Origin: Onishia niordana
GTDB lineage: Bacteria > Pseudomonadota > Gammaproteobacteria > Pseudomonadales > Halomonadaceae
Direction of reading: 5' to 3'
Assembly: GCF_004798965.1 (NCBI RefSeq)
Contig: NZ_SDSD01000005.1
Coordinates: 186,001 to 250,000, forward strand
DNA: 64,000 nt
A program made the position numbers and the translations under genes. The notes below the pieces were generated by a model. That model was not told the origin of the DNA, made no database searches, and saw only the letters and a list, made by a program, of their open reading frames with translations. Position 1 is the first letter of the stretch. Every line of letters begins with the position of its first letter. Of the stretch, positions 55,322-64,000 are shown one piece after another.

Positions 55322-57922
55322 TCAGGCTTCAGCGACCGGAATCACGTTCGAGGCAGCTTTCTGGAATTCCTCGATTTCATGGAAGTTCATATAACGATAG
55401 ATTTCACTTGCCATCGCATCGAACTCACTCATGTAGCCCTGGTACTCCTCGACGGTCGGTAGACGACCCTCGACCGCTGCTACCGCGGCAAGCTCTGCGG
55501 AGGCGAGGAAGACGTCCGCGCCATCGCCCAGGCGGTTGGGGAAGTTACGTGTCGAGGTGGATACCACGGTGGACTTGGGTGCCACACGTGCCTGGTTACC
55601 CATGCACAGCGAGCAGCCCGGCATTTCCATACGGGCGCCGGCACGGCCATAGATGCCGTAGTAGCCTTCTTCGGTCAGCTGGTGCTGGTCCATCTTGGTC
55701 GGCGGTGCTAGCCACAGCTTGGTCTTCAGGCTGCCGGCGGGCTGCTTCTCGAGCAACTTACCGGCGGCGCGGAAGTGGCCGATGTTGGTCATGCACGAAC
55801 CGATGAAGACTTCATCGATCTGGCGGCCGGCGACTTCGGACAGCAGGCGGGCATCGTCCGGGTCGTTCGGGGCGCACAGCACCGGTTCCTTGATGGCATC
55901 GAGATCGATCTCGATGACTTCGGCGTATTCGGCGTCTTGGTCGGCACGCATCAGGCTCGGATCAGCCAGCCACTCTTCCATGGCCAGGATGCGGCGCTCG
56001 ATGGTACGACGGTCGCCGTAGCCTGCATCGATCATCCACTTGAGCAGGGTGATGTTGGACTTCAGGTATTCGGACACCGAGTCCTCACCCAGGGTGATGG
56101 TGCAGCCGGCAGCACTGCGCTCGGCGCTGGCGTCGGACAGCTCGAAAGCCTGCTCGACGGTCAGGTCTTCGAGACCTTCGATTTCCAGGACGCGACCGGA
56201 GAAGGCGTTTTTCTTGCCGGACTTGTCGACGGTCAGCAGGCCCTGCTGAATGGCGTAGTAGGGAATGGCATGGACCAGGTCACGCAGGGTCACACCCGGC
56301 TGGCGCTTGCCCTTGAAGCGCACCAGCACCGATTCCGGCATGTCCAGCGGCATCACGCCGGTGGCGGCAGCGAAGGCCACCAGGCCGGAGCCCGCCGGGA
56401 AGGAAATGCCCATCGGGAAGCGGGTGTGGGAATCACCGCCGGTGCCGACGGTGTCGGGCAGCAGCATGCGGTTCAGCCAGGAGTGGATGATGCCGTCGCC
56501 CGGGCGCAGCGATACGCCGCCACGATTCATGATGAAGTCGGGCAGGGTGTGGTGTGTTTCCACATCGACCGGCTTCGGGTAGGCGCTGGTGTGGCAGAAG
56601 GACTGCATCACCAGGTCGGACTGGAAACCGAGGCAGGCCAGATCCTTCAGCTCGTCACGGGTCATCGGACCGGTGGTGTCCTGCGACCCCACGGTGGTCA
56701 TCTTCGGCTCGCAATACATGCCCGGGCGCACGCCATCCATGTTGCAGGCCTTGCCGACCATCTTCTGGGCCAGGGTGAAACCCTTTCCGGTGTCGGTCGG
56801 CTGCTCGGGTAGACGGAAGACGTCGGACGGCTCGAGGCCCAGGGACTCGCGGGCCTTGCCAGTCAGGCCACGGCCGATGATCAGCGGGATGCGCCCGCCA
56901 GCGCGCACTTCATCGAGGATCAGCTGGGTCTTGAGCTCGAAGGTGCTGACCACTTCATCAGTGCCGTGCTTGCAGACCTTGCCCTCATAGGGGTAGACAT
57001 CGATCACATCGCCCATCTCGAGCTTCTCGACGTCCATCTCGATGGGCAGGGCGCCGGAGTCTTCCATGGTGTTGAAGAAGATCGGGGCGATCTTGCCGCC
57101 GAAGCAGAAGCCGCCAGCGCGCTTGTTGGGCACGTTGGGAATGTCGTCACCGAAGAACCATAACACCGAGTTGGTGGCGGACTTGCGCGAGGAGCCGGTG
57201 CCGACCACATCGCCTACATAGGCGACAGGGAAGCCCTTGGCCTTCACTTCGTCGATCTGGGCGAGCGGGCCGGTGGTACCGGGCACTTCCGGGTGGATGC
57301 CGTCGCGCGGGTTCTTGAGCATGGCGTTGGCATGCAGCGGCATATCCGGGCGTGACCAGGCATCCGGTGCCGGGGACAGGTCGTCGGTGTTGGTTTCACC
57401 GGGTACCTTGAAGACGGTCAGCGTGATCTTCTCGTCAAGCGCTGGCTTGGCCAGGAACCACTCGGCATCGGCCCAGGACTGGATGATGTCCTTGGCCACG
57501 GTATTGCCTGCCTTGGCGCGCTCTTCCACATCGTGGAAAGCATCAAACATCAGCAGGGTGTGCTTGAGCTGTTCGCCCACTTCCTTCGCCAGGCTCTCGT
57601 CATCGAGGAGCTCAACCAGCGACACGATGTTGTAGCCGCCCTGCATGGTACCCAGCAGCTTGACCGCGTGGGTCTTGTCGATCAGCGGGGATTCGGCTTC
57701 GCCCTTGGTAATGGCGGTCAGGAAACCGGCCTTCACGTATGCGGCTTCATCGACACCCGGCGGAACGCGATCGGTCAGCAGCTTAAGCAGGAACTCTTCC
57801 TCGCCGGCCGGCGGGTTCTTCAACAGCTCGACCAGTTCGGCGGTTTGCTCGGCATTCAGCGGCTTGGGCGGCACGCCCTGAGTGGCGCGTTCTTCGACAT
57901 GTTGGCGATAGGCTTCAAGCAC
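55322..57922 (-). CDS. acnB: Aconitate hydratase B
   Basis: 866 residues from GTG 57922 (GAGGGT upstream), matching E. coli AcnB (865). The family start [13 protein letters not shown] gives the start; the frame is open to 57994. Order of domains is AcnB-specific: HEAT-like N-terminal domain, swivel domain, then catalytic domains. Cluster cysteines are in [14 protein letters not shown] and [12 protein letters not shown], plus the SFCHTS region. Converts citrate to isocitrate and may also act on methylcitrate. Confidence 0.96.
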   Translation of the reverse strand: MLEAYRQHVEERATQGVPPKPLNAEQTAELVELLKNPPAGEEEFLLKLLTDRVPPGVDEAAYVKAGFLTAITKGEAESPLIDKTHAVKLLGTMQGGYNIVSLVELLDDESLAKEVGEQLKHTLLMFDAFHDVEERAKAGNTVAKDIIQSWADAEWFLAKPALDEKITLTVFKVPGETNTDDLSPAPDAWSRPDMPLHANAMLKNPRDGIHPEVPGTTGPLAQIDEVKAKGFPVAYVGDVVGTGSSRKSATNSVLWFFGDDIPNVPNKRAGGFCFGGKIAPIFFNTMEDSGALPIEMDVEKLEMGDVIDVYPYEGKVCKHGTDEVVSTFELKTQLILDEVRAGGRIPLIIGRGLTGKARESLGLEPSDVFRLPEQPTDTGKGFTLAQKMVGKACNMDGVRPGMYCEPKMTTVGSQDTTGPMTRDELKDLACLGFQSDLVMQSFCHTSAYPKPVDVETHHTLPDFIMNRGGVSLRPGDGIIHSWLNRMLLPDTVGTGGDSHTRFPMGISFPAGSGLVAFAAATGVMPLDMPESVLVRFKGKRQPGVTLRDLVHAIPYYAIQQGLLTVDKSGKKNAFSGRVLEIEGLEDLTVEQAFELSDASAERSAAGCTITLGEDSVSEYLKSNITLLKWMIDAGYGDRRTIERRILAMEEWLADPSLMRADQDAEYAEVIEIDLDAIKEPVLCAPNDPDDARLLSEVAGRQIDEVFIGSCMTNIGHFRAAGKLLEKQPAGSLKTKLWLAPPTKMDQHQLTEEGYYGIYGRAGARMEMPGCSLCMGNQARVAPKSTVVSTSTRNFPNRLGDGADVFLASAELAAVAAVEGRLPTVEEYQGYMSEFDAMASEIYRYMNFHEIEEFQKAASNVIPVAEA

Positions 57923-58041
57923 GGAGGGACCCTCATCAAGTTGATCTTCCAGAGCGGGCCTGTGTGACGACACTTGAAGTGTGACGGTCGTCAATCGAGG
58001 TGCTCCGGGACTTTCGTTATGCGTCTTGCGGGAGGCAACAC

Positions 58042-58070
58042 AGTGTACGTGATTTTGTCGACAATGTTAA
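58042..58070 (-). promoter_or_regulatory. acnB promoter with a palindromic operator in the spacer
   Basis: On the minus strand TTAACA (58070-58065), a 17-bp spacer and TACACT (58047-58042). The spacer holds the perfect palindrome TTGTCGACAA (58055-58064), the sort of site used by GntR-type regulators; the regulator is not identified. The rest of 57923-58305 has no other recognised element. Confidence 0.5.
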
Positions 58071-58305
58071 GCAAGCCCCTGCTGACAGGCTTTGTACGAT
58101 GGTCGTGTGCTCCTGAGCTGCGGCTTTAGCATGAAAAGAGGGCAAACAAGCAGCCTTTACGAAAACGACGTCAATGGTCCTGATACAAAGGGCTTGATAA
58201 GCGCATAGTCATACAGCGATAAGATCGGCTGGAGTGTCGTGGGCTTTTCTAGCCGGGTAAGATAGCGGGCAGCAATACGCTAGGTGGTAGCCAATAAGGA
58301 GAGCC

Positions 58306-58740
58306 ATGACACGCCGAATCATTTCGCCCTGCGTCGGTCTGTGTTCGACAACGGTGGGTGACGATGTCTGCCGGGGGTGTCAGCGCCATGCCGATGAGAT
58401 TCGCGACTGGCCGGCCTATGACTTTGATGAGCGCGATCTGCGCCTTGTCGAGCTGGATACGCTGCGCGTGGCGGTGGCGGGCGAGCTTCTGCGAGTGGTC
58501 GATGCCGATATGCTCAAGGCCCAGCTCGAACGTCATGGCATTCGTCATCGTGATGATCAGCCGCCGCTTTCTCAGGCCGTTGAGCTGTTGCGGGTGGGCC
58601 GGCATCGTATCAGTGACCTGTCACGTTACGGGCTTGAGACGGTGGGCGAGGGCGCTGGCCTTGCTGCGGCCGACTTGCATGCCATGCTGGTGCCGCGCTT
58701 GATGGAGGCCGCCGAGGCACGACGCCTTTCGTCAATTTGA
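58306..58740 (+). CDS. DUF1289 protein
   Basis: 144 residues. N-terminal DUF1289 with SPCVGLCSTTVGDDVCRGCQRHADEIRDW: four Cys that may bind a metal or Fe-S cluster. The rest (45-144) is helical and unlike common short DUF1289 proteins. GGAGAG precedes the ATG. Function unknown. Next gene is miaE, 129 bp downstream. Confidence 0.82.
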   Translation: MTRRIISPCVGLCSTTVGDDVCRGCQRHADEIRDWPAYDFDERDLRLVELDTLRVAVAGELLRVVDADMLKAQLERHGIRHRDDQPPLSQAVELLRVGRHRISDLSRYGLETVGEGAGLAAADLHAMLVPRLMEAAEARRLSSI

Positions 58741-58869
58741 TGCTCGTCATGACTTGGCATTATTTCCGCCACTCAGCCGGCATGCTCTGTTGTGCCTGCT
58801 AGCTACCCTGTTTCACTATTTGAATGCGCTCGCATTGAATACTCACTTTCACTAACGATCAGAGAAACG

Positions 58870-59508
58870 ATGCAAGAAACTGTGGATGACCTCTTACCCG
58901 CCGAGCTGCGGGACTTCTTGGCCTGCGAGACCCCGGGCACCTGGATTGACGCGGCGCTTGACCACCCGGATCTGCTGCTGATCGATCATGCCCAGTGCGA
59001 GAAGAAAGCCGCCTCGACGGCGATGAGCCTGATGTATCGCTATGTCGACCGTCCGCTGCTATTGACCAAGATGTCACAGCTGGCGCGAGAAGAGCTCTTG
59101 CACTTCGAGCAGGTGATTCGCGTCATGGAATCGCGCGGCATCGAGTATCGCCATCTCAGCGCGTCGCGCTATGCCGAAGGGTTGCGCCGCCATGTTCGCC
59201 GCGAGGACCCGCAACGCCTGGTCGACATTCTGATCATCGGTGCCTATATAGAAGCGCGAAGCTGCGAGCGATTCGCACGCCTGATCCCTCATCTCGATGC
59301 CGAGCTTGCCAAGTTCTATCGCAGTCTGGTTAAGTCAGAAGGTCGCCACTATGAAGATTACCTGATGCTGGCCCGTCGCTATGCCGCAGAGGCCGATGAT
59401 ACGAGCGTGGATGCGCGCATTGCGTTCTTTGCTGATTGTGAACGCCAGCTGATATGTGAGCCGGATGAGGTGTTCCGATTCCACAGTGGTGTTCCTGTCG
59501 CCGCCTGA
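58870..59508 (+). CDS. miaE: tRNA-(ms2io6A)-hydroxylase
   Basis: 212 residues from ATG 58870. Di-iron oxygenase of the ferritin-like fold: ligands are in DHAQCEKKAASTA, REELLHFEQV, AYIEARSCERF and EGRHYEDYL (E, ExxH, E, ExxH pattern). It hydroxylates ms2i6A37 of tRNA to ms2io6A. Frame open to 58792, but the MiaE family starts near MQETVDDLLP. Ribosome site weak. Confidence 0.92.
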   Translation: MQETVDDLLPAELRDFLACETPGTWIDAALDHPDLLLIDHAQCEKKAASTAMSLMYRYVDRPLLLTKMSQLAREELLHFEQVIRVMESRGIEYRHLSASRYAEGLRRHVRREDPQRLVDILIIGAYIEARSCERFARLIPHLDAELAKFYRSLVKSEGRHYEDYLMLARRYAAEADDTSVDARIAFFADCERQLICEPDEVFRFHSGVPVAA

Positions 59509-59726
59509 CGGCCAATGGCATACGTAGCACGGTGCTATCGAAAGGTGGTAAGCACGAGACGAGCAAGCAATAGAGGGTGAGGGGCAGCGCAATAGTGCTG
59601 CTCAGTGGGGAATGTCGGGGACGAAACGCAGCCGCGTAAACATAATTACAGGCTCGGCAGGCTCGCTTCGCGTAAGGGTGTCGTAGTTGTCCGAGCCAGC
59701 AGGATAATAACGCAGGAACCAACACG

Positions 59727-62700
59727 ATGCGGGAACCCTCAGTCAACGAGCAGTTAGCGCTTTTTGGACACTTCTCACTGAATCTAGGTGAGGACTGCCT
59801 GACCCAGTTCAGTTACGACAAGGTCAAGGCGTTGCTGGTCTATCTCTTGCTCCATGACCAGCCGGTTAATCGGGCGACGCTGGCAGAGTTACTATGGCCG
59901 GATCAGGGCCTGTCTTCCGGGCGTACCAACTTGCGGCATGCGCTGCACTGTCTTCGTCAGTCGCTGGGTGACGAAGCCGATCAGGTGCTGGTGGTCTCTC
60001 GACAGACAATTGCCTTCAAGCTGCCCAAGAGCTGGGCATTCGATCTGCATGAACTGCAAGACTTGCTCGATGGGGTCGCCAACATCCCCAACCTGGAGGC
60101 CATTCTCGACGCCTATCGCGGGGATCTTGTCGAGGAGTTGCAGCTCTCTGCCTGCTCAGAATTTCAGCGCTGGCTCCTGCAGGTGCGCAACGAGTGGCGA
60201 CAGCGGGTGATCGCCTTCGCCGAGACGGTCATCGACGAACATGACGATGTCCCTGAGTCGCTGCTGCGCACCCTGGTCAGCCGTTTTTCCGGCTATGGTC
60301 CCTTTCATGAGTGCCTGGTGCGTCAACTGGCCGAGCAGGGCCAGTCGGCGGCCGCGCATGAAGAATACAACGCTTACCTGCAGCTGCTGGCGCTGTCCGG
60401 ACAACAGCCTGAACTCAGCTTTCTTCAGCTGGCGCGCTATTGGTCTGAAAGTCAATCGGAGCTGTCGCCGATCACGCATCAGGGGGCGTTTTCAAGGGCT
60501 GTGGCCGCCGATAGCGCGCCACTTCAGGAAGATGAAATCGAGCAGCGACAGTTGTCGGTCATGGCGATCCGCCTGAAGCTCGAAGGTGATTGGCAGGATC
60601 GGGCCGAGACCTGCGCCTGTCTGCGCCTGCAGATCGAGCTCCTCCGCTGGCTGGAGGAGCAGTGCCATCACCTGGGCGGTTTCTGGCTGACCGGTGCGAC
60701 CGGTGGGCTGGGCCTGGCTTGCTTTGGCACCCATGGGCCGGCACATCAGCTTGCGGAACTCGTCGCGCTTTATGAGCACTGCCGCAAGGCGCTTCCCGAA
60801 GAAAGTCAGCGTCGCTGGTCAGGTGAAGGCGACATGCCGACATTCACGCTGGCGGCCGGGCTTAACAGCGGTCGAGTGGTTTATGTGCCCGAGCGTCAGT
60901 TGGTGGATCCTCTGGGCCAGGTCACCCAGCGCTCTTTGGACCTGATGGGCGCTGCTGATGGCAGTGAGTTGGTGATTTCGCATGAATCCAGCCAGCACAT
61001 GCCACCGGCGCTTGATCTTCAGCCGCGCCTTACGTCGCGGCTAGTGGCCTGTGATGGCAGGGTGCAGCTGCGCGCCCTGGTCCTTGGGGAGAATGAAGGC
61101 GGTCGCGATGCCTTGCCGCCAAGTCTTGTGGGTCGCGAGTCGGATCTGCGCAAGCTGCGCGATGCCCTGGCTCGGGCCGGCATAGGTTTGCGTCAGAGCG
61201 TCTTGGTACGTGGTCCCTCGGGGATGGGTAAGTCGGCGCTGATGGTGGCCTTTCGCCAGCTCGAACAGAGTCGTGACGCGGCTATATGCTGGCAACCCGC
61301 CACACGTATGGCCGCGCAGACACCCTACAGTGTGGCGCGAATGCTGCTGCGTTGGCATTTGAAAGAAGAGCTGAGCGAGTCGCTGCTGGATGAGGTGCTG
61401 GCGGGGCATCCGGCACTTGAGATGGATGACAATCACCGCCGGCTATTGGCCGAGGCGCTAGGGATCTGTCAAAGCGATGAGACAGACCTGACGCAGAGCG
61501 GTGAAGCCGTCGAGCTGGTGGCGCGGTTGCTTAAGCAGTTGATCGAAGATCTGACGCAGGATCGTCCGCTGGTGCTGATGCTCGATGACCTGCAGTGGCT
61601 CGATGAGCCCTCCTACAAGCTATTGGCTGCCTTGCAGACCCGCCTGCCGATCAACTGCCCATTGCTGTTGGTGGCAAGCCATCATGGTCGCGAGTCGTTA
61701 CCTTCCAAGCTTCATTGGGACCAGCAGATCACGCTGGGGCGTCTCGACAATCAGCAGTCTTCCAATCTGTTATCGCAGCTGGCGCGACGCTATCACCTGC
61801 ATCTCAGCCCGCGTCTGCGCAACCAGCTAATCGAGCGCTGCGATGGCGTACCGCTGTATTTGCAGGAAATCTGTCGTCGTCTGGACATGGAGCGCCGGGA
61901 AGGGCGCAGCGTGCAGATCGACGAGTTGCCGCAAGGCTTGCTGGGTCTGCTGGCGAGCCGGATCGATCAGCTCGATGCCGATCGTGAAGTGGCCCAGATT
62001 GCGGCCGTGCTGGGGCGTCAGTTCCGCGTCGATTTCTTGACGGAATGCAGTGGCTGGGAATCCGTGAGGCTCAAGCAGGCGCTGGATCAGATGCTGCGCC
62101 TTGAAGTGATCGAGCCCTGCACGTCTTCCTCCGAGTGCGAATACCAGTTCAGCCATCAGCTGTTGCAGGAAGCCGCGTATCTGTCGTGTCCGCGCGATGT
62201 CAGGGTATCCATTCATCGCCAGGTGGTTAGTCTCATCGAAGAGCGCTTCCCGATCTGGATCAGTCGCCATCCCGGCGATTTTGCCACCCACCTGCGTCGC
62301 AGTGGCGATTACGCGCGTGGCGCCCGCTACTTCGAATTGGCTGCCCGCGAAGCGCTCAAGGTCAGTGCCAATCGTACGGCACTCAAAATGGCCGACGAGG
62401 GATTGGCCAGTCTGCGCCAGGTCGATGATTGCGCCGAGCGCGAAATAAGCCTGCTGACGGTGCGTGGCCAGGCGGCCTTCGCTATGGAAGGGCATGCATC
62501 GCCGACGGCTCATGAGTGCTTCGTGCGAGCGCGAGACTTACTTTCTGTGCAGTCGTCATCCGACAAGGATCAGGCCGATGACGAGACCGACCTGGAACAG
62601 CGCTTCCTGGTCAAATGGGGGCTCTGGGTCGGTTGCAGTCAGCGCCATGCCCACGCCGATGCTTTCTCGCTGGCCTCGCAGCTGGCGGGGCTGGCGGCGA

Positions 62701-63629
62701 GTCTCGAGGACCCGCGTTACCTGAGGTTGGCCGACTATGCGCGAGCCTGCTGCGAATATTGGGCGGGCAGCATTCGTCAGGCTTGTGCTCACCTGGAAGA
62801 GGTCGATCCTCTTCACCAGCCGATGATGATCGAATGGCTACCGTTCTCGGATCACCCCCAGGTGGCTGCCGCCTGTTATCAGGGCTGGGCATTGTGCCTG
62901 CGAGGCGACTATCGCCGGGCCGAGGCGCAGGCCGAGGCGGCGATCCGCCTCGCTGAAAGCTTCAACCATCCCGGCTCACTTGCCATGGCCTTGATGTATG
63001 CCGCTGCCGTCTATCGCCAGCTGGGGCATGTTCATCTGGTCAGTCGGCGTGCGCAGCGTGCCTTCGAGCTAACCGGCACCCCGGATCTGCACCTGTGGCA
63101 GATGTCGTCGCAGGGCCTGTTGGGCTGGGAGCGTGCCTTGTCGGGAGATCGTGAGGGGCTCAAGGTGATCGAGACCTGCATGGAAGAGTTCGATGCTATC
63201 TCGGGGCGTCATCGCTACCAGACGCCGATGCTGTGGTGGGTCGATGCCCTGGTGGCGTGTGAAGAGTTCGAGCGTGCCGAAGACTATCTCGATCAGTGCT
63301 TGCTGGTGGCACAGGAGCGTAGTTCGCTTTACATGCCGGAGCTGGCACTTCAACTGGCGCGTGTACGCCAGCGACTGGGGCATCCAGTCGAGGAAGTGCG
63401 ACGTCTGACCGAACAGGCGCTGGAGCAGGCACGCGAGCACGATAATATTCACCAGCAGTTGAATGCGCTGGAGCTGTGGCTGACGCTGGTTGACCCGCAG
63501 GATCTGGCCGCGCGAGATGCGTTCCGCCAGCTGCTAAGTGTGGTCAGCATCAGTGATGCACCGGTGCTCATGCGTTGGCGCACTCTGCTTGACCATCGCT
63601 TGGCGGCACCGGCCCGCGCCGAAAGCTAG
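59727..63629 (+). CDS. Large BTAD/cyclase-like/ATPase/TPR signalling regulator
   Basis: 1300 residues in one frame. Residues 1-100 resemble an OmpR/SARP winged helix (LAELLWPDQGLSSGRTNLRHALHCLRQSLGD) and ~100-245 a bacterial transcriptional activator domain (BTAD). Residues ~275-455 look like a degenerate class III nucleotide cyclase (FTLAAGLNSGRVVYV, QVTQRSLDLMGAADG). An AAA/NACHT-type ATPase follows with Walker A GPSGMGKSALM at ~496 and Walker B LVLMLDDLQWLDE at ~613. Residues ~850-1290 are TPR-like helices. This layout is that of large SARP/LuxR-type regulators. DNA-binding ability and ligand are unknown; no partner gene is adjacent. Confidence 0.82.
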   Translation: MREPSVNEQLALFGHFSLNLGEDCLTQFSYDKVKALLVYLLLHDQPVNRATLAELLWPDQGLSSGRTNLRHALHCLRQSLGDEADQVLVVSRQTIAFKLPKSWAFDLHELQDLLDGVANIPNLEAILDAYRGDLVEELQLSACSEFQRWLLQVRNEWRQRVIAFAETVIDEHDDVPESLLRTLVSRFSGYGPFHECLVRQLAEQGQSAAAHEEYNAYLQLLALSGQQPELSFLQLARYWSESQSELSPITHQGAFSRAVAADSAPLQEDEIEQRQLSVMAIRLKLEGDWQDRAETCACLRLQIELLRWLEEQCHHLGGFWLTGATGGLGLACFGTHGPAHQLAELVALYEHCRKALPEESQRRWSGEGDMPTFTLAAGLNSGRVVYVPERQLVDPLGQVTQRSLDLMGAADGSELVISHESSQHMPPALDLQPRLTSRLVACDGRVQLRALVLGENEGGRDALPPSLVGRESDLRKLRDALARAGIGLRQSVLVRGPSGMGKSALMVAFRQLEQSRDAAICWQPATRMAAQTPYSVARMLLRWHLKEELSESLLDEVLAGHPALEMDDNHRRLLAEALGICQSDETDLTQSGEAVELVARLLKQLIEDLTQDRPLVLMLDDLQWLDEPSYKLLAALQTRLPINCPLLLVASHHGRESLPSKLHWDQQITLGRLDNQQSSNLLSQLARRYHLHLSPRLRNQLIERCDGVPLYLQEICRRLDMERREGRSVQIDELPQGLLGLLASRIDQLDADREVAQIAAVLGRQFRVDFLTECSGWESVRLKQALDQMLRLEVIEPCTSSSECEYQFSHQLLQEAAYLSCPRDVRVSIHRQVVSLIEERFPIWISRHPGDFATHLRRSGDYARGARYFELAAREALKVSANRTALKMADEGLASLRQVDDCAEREISLLTVRGQAAFAMEGHASPTAHECFVRARDLLSVQSSSDKDQADDETDLEQRFLVKWGLWVGCSQRHAHADAFSLASQLAGLAASLEDPRYLRLADYARACCEYWAGSIRQACAHLEEVDPLHQPMMIEWLPFSDHPQVAAACYQGWALCLRGDYRRAEAQAEAAIRLAESFNHPGSLAMALMYAAAVYRQLGHVHLVSRRAQRAFELTGTPDLHLWQMSSQGLLGWERALSGDREGLKVIETCMEEFDAISGRHRYQTPMLWWVDALVACEEFERAEDYLDQCLLVAQERSSLYMPELALQLARVRQRLGHPVEEVRRLTEQALEQAREHDNIHQQLNALELWLTLVDPQDLAARDAFRQLLSVVSISDAPVLMRWRTLLDHRLAAPARAES

Positions 63630-63670
63630 TCGATCAGGTGCGTCAGTAGCGCCCCACTGTAGAGAAAACA

Positions 63671-63705
63671 AAACGGCCCATCTGCTTGCGGATGGGCCGT
63701 TTTTG
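63671..63705 (+). terminator. Terminator after the large regulator gene
   Basis: AACGGCCCATC (63672-63682) pairs with GATGGGCCGTT (63691-63701), then TTTTG; also A-rich on the left flank, so it could serve both strands. Confidence 0.88.
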
Positions 63706-63743
63706 TTGGGCGTGAAAGCACTGCTATCTAAAGTAGCGCTGTT

Positions 63744-64000
63744 TCATGTCAAGGCTTCCCATTCGGCGATTCGCTCCAGTGCTTGGTCGCGATGAGTGCC
63801 GCAGAGCTCAGGGTCGAAATCGAAGCGTGCACAGACCTCAGGTCGACTAGGGTCACCGAACAGTCGACAGAGGTTGTCGTCATCGAGCTGCACGCAGCGA
63901 ACGCCTGCCGGTTTACCTCTTGGCATGCCAGGAATGGAAGAGCTGATCGAGGGCGCGATGCAGCAGGCTCCACAGCCAGGGCGACAACCGTCCTCGGTGG
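63744..64000 (-). CDS. YkgJ-family zinc/iron-chelating cysteine cluster protein, partial
   Basis: The gene runs in from the right edge. The readable part begins T-E-D-G and has GCRPGCGACCIAPSISS, then PGMPRGKPAGVRCVQLDDDN and LCRLFGDPSRPEVCARF, the Cys cluster spacing of the YkgJ/CxxCxxCC family. Function not established; predicted to chelate Zn or Fe. An internal ATG at 63926 is not the start because conserved Cys lie upstream of it. Confidence 0.9.
   Translation of the reverse strand, partial: TEDGCRPGCGACCIAPSISSSIPGMPRGKPAGVRCVQLDDDNLCRLFGDPSRPEVCARFDFDPELCGTHRDQALERIAEWEALT

Overview
The window reads as a chromosomal segment of a GC-rich gammaproteobacterium, most likely a member of the Halomonadaceae (Halomonas and relatives). 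This is inferred from protein similarity as remembered and from gene order: the lexA-psrA-nagZ-MTIP neighbourhood resembles Pseudomonas, and the betaine-type binding protein, AcnB, PpsA/PpsR and RNase J fit a halophilic gammaproteobacterium. No rRNA, tRNA, phage or transposase gene was recognised. Nearly all of the window is dense, high-GC core genome. The clear exception is about 29.1-34.2 kb, which is AT-richer.

Layout. 0-2.1 kb: metN-metI-metQ (minus strand) behind a promoter, a SAM-II-like riboswitch and an intrinsic terminator. 2.3-8.5 kb: ribE, then a nucleobase salvage cluster (AzgA-type purine permease, apt, gpt, ung, upp, uraA) and a PuuR-like regulator. 9.3-14.1 kb: a molybdenum cofactor operon mobA-mobB-moeA-moaCD(fused)-moaE-moaA. 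14.3-19.2 kb: a small H-NS/AT-hook protein, RNase J, purU, a CbiM-like membrane protein and a GDT1/MneA-type Mn exporter behind a yybP-ykoY riboswitch. 19.2-25.0 kb: SOS genes dinB and lexA facing the psrA-ldt-nagZ-hpt-mtnP cluster (fatty-acid-responsive regulator, cell-wall recycling, purine and methylthioinosine salvage). 25.1-28.9 kb: PhzF/LysR and AraC/NmrA pairs, followed by a decayed 3' copy of mtnP.

29.1-34.2 kb is an integron-type cassette array without an integrase (a CALIN): single minus-strand genes (tautomerase-like, DUF4336, DUF3291, FRG-domain, three of poorly known function, one frameshifted) separated by attC-like sites. Two of these sites are clear and closely related.

34.7-44.9 kb is acyl-CoA metabolism: a medium-chain-type acyl-CoA synthetase and a LiuR-like MerR regulator divergent from a valine-degradation operon (isobutyryl-CoA dehydrogenase, 3-hydroxyisobutyryl-CoA hydrolase, mmsB), a MATE pump, then glutaryl-CoA dehydrogenase with a CaiB-type CoA transferase. 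44.9-48.5 kb: ppsR and ppsA, divergent. 48.6-52.7 kb: a two-subunit molybdenum hydroxylase (IorA/IorB type) with its XdhC maturation factor, a consumer of the Moco made at 9.3-14.1 kb. 52.8-58.0 kb (minus): a betaine-type binding protein, RraA, an outer-membrane beta-barrel protein and acnB. 58.3-64 kb: a DUF1289 protein, miaE, a 1300-residue BTAD/ATPase/TPR regulator and a partial YkgJ-type protein.

The most notable items are the SAM-II-like attenuator of metNIQ, the MoaC-MoaD fusion, the integrase-less cassette array with its uncharacterised genes, the Mn riboswitch with a possible RBS-sequestering helix, and the mtnP remnant that sits exactly at the edge of the cassette array.
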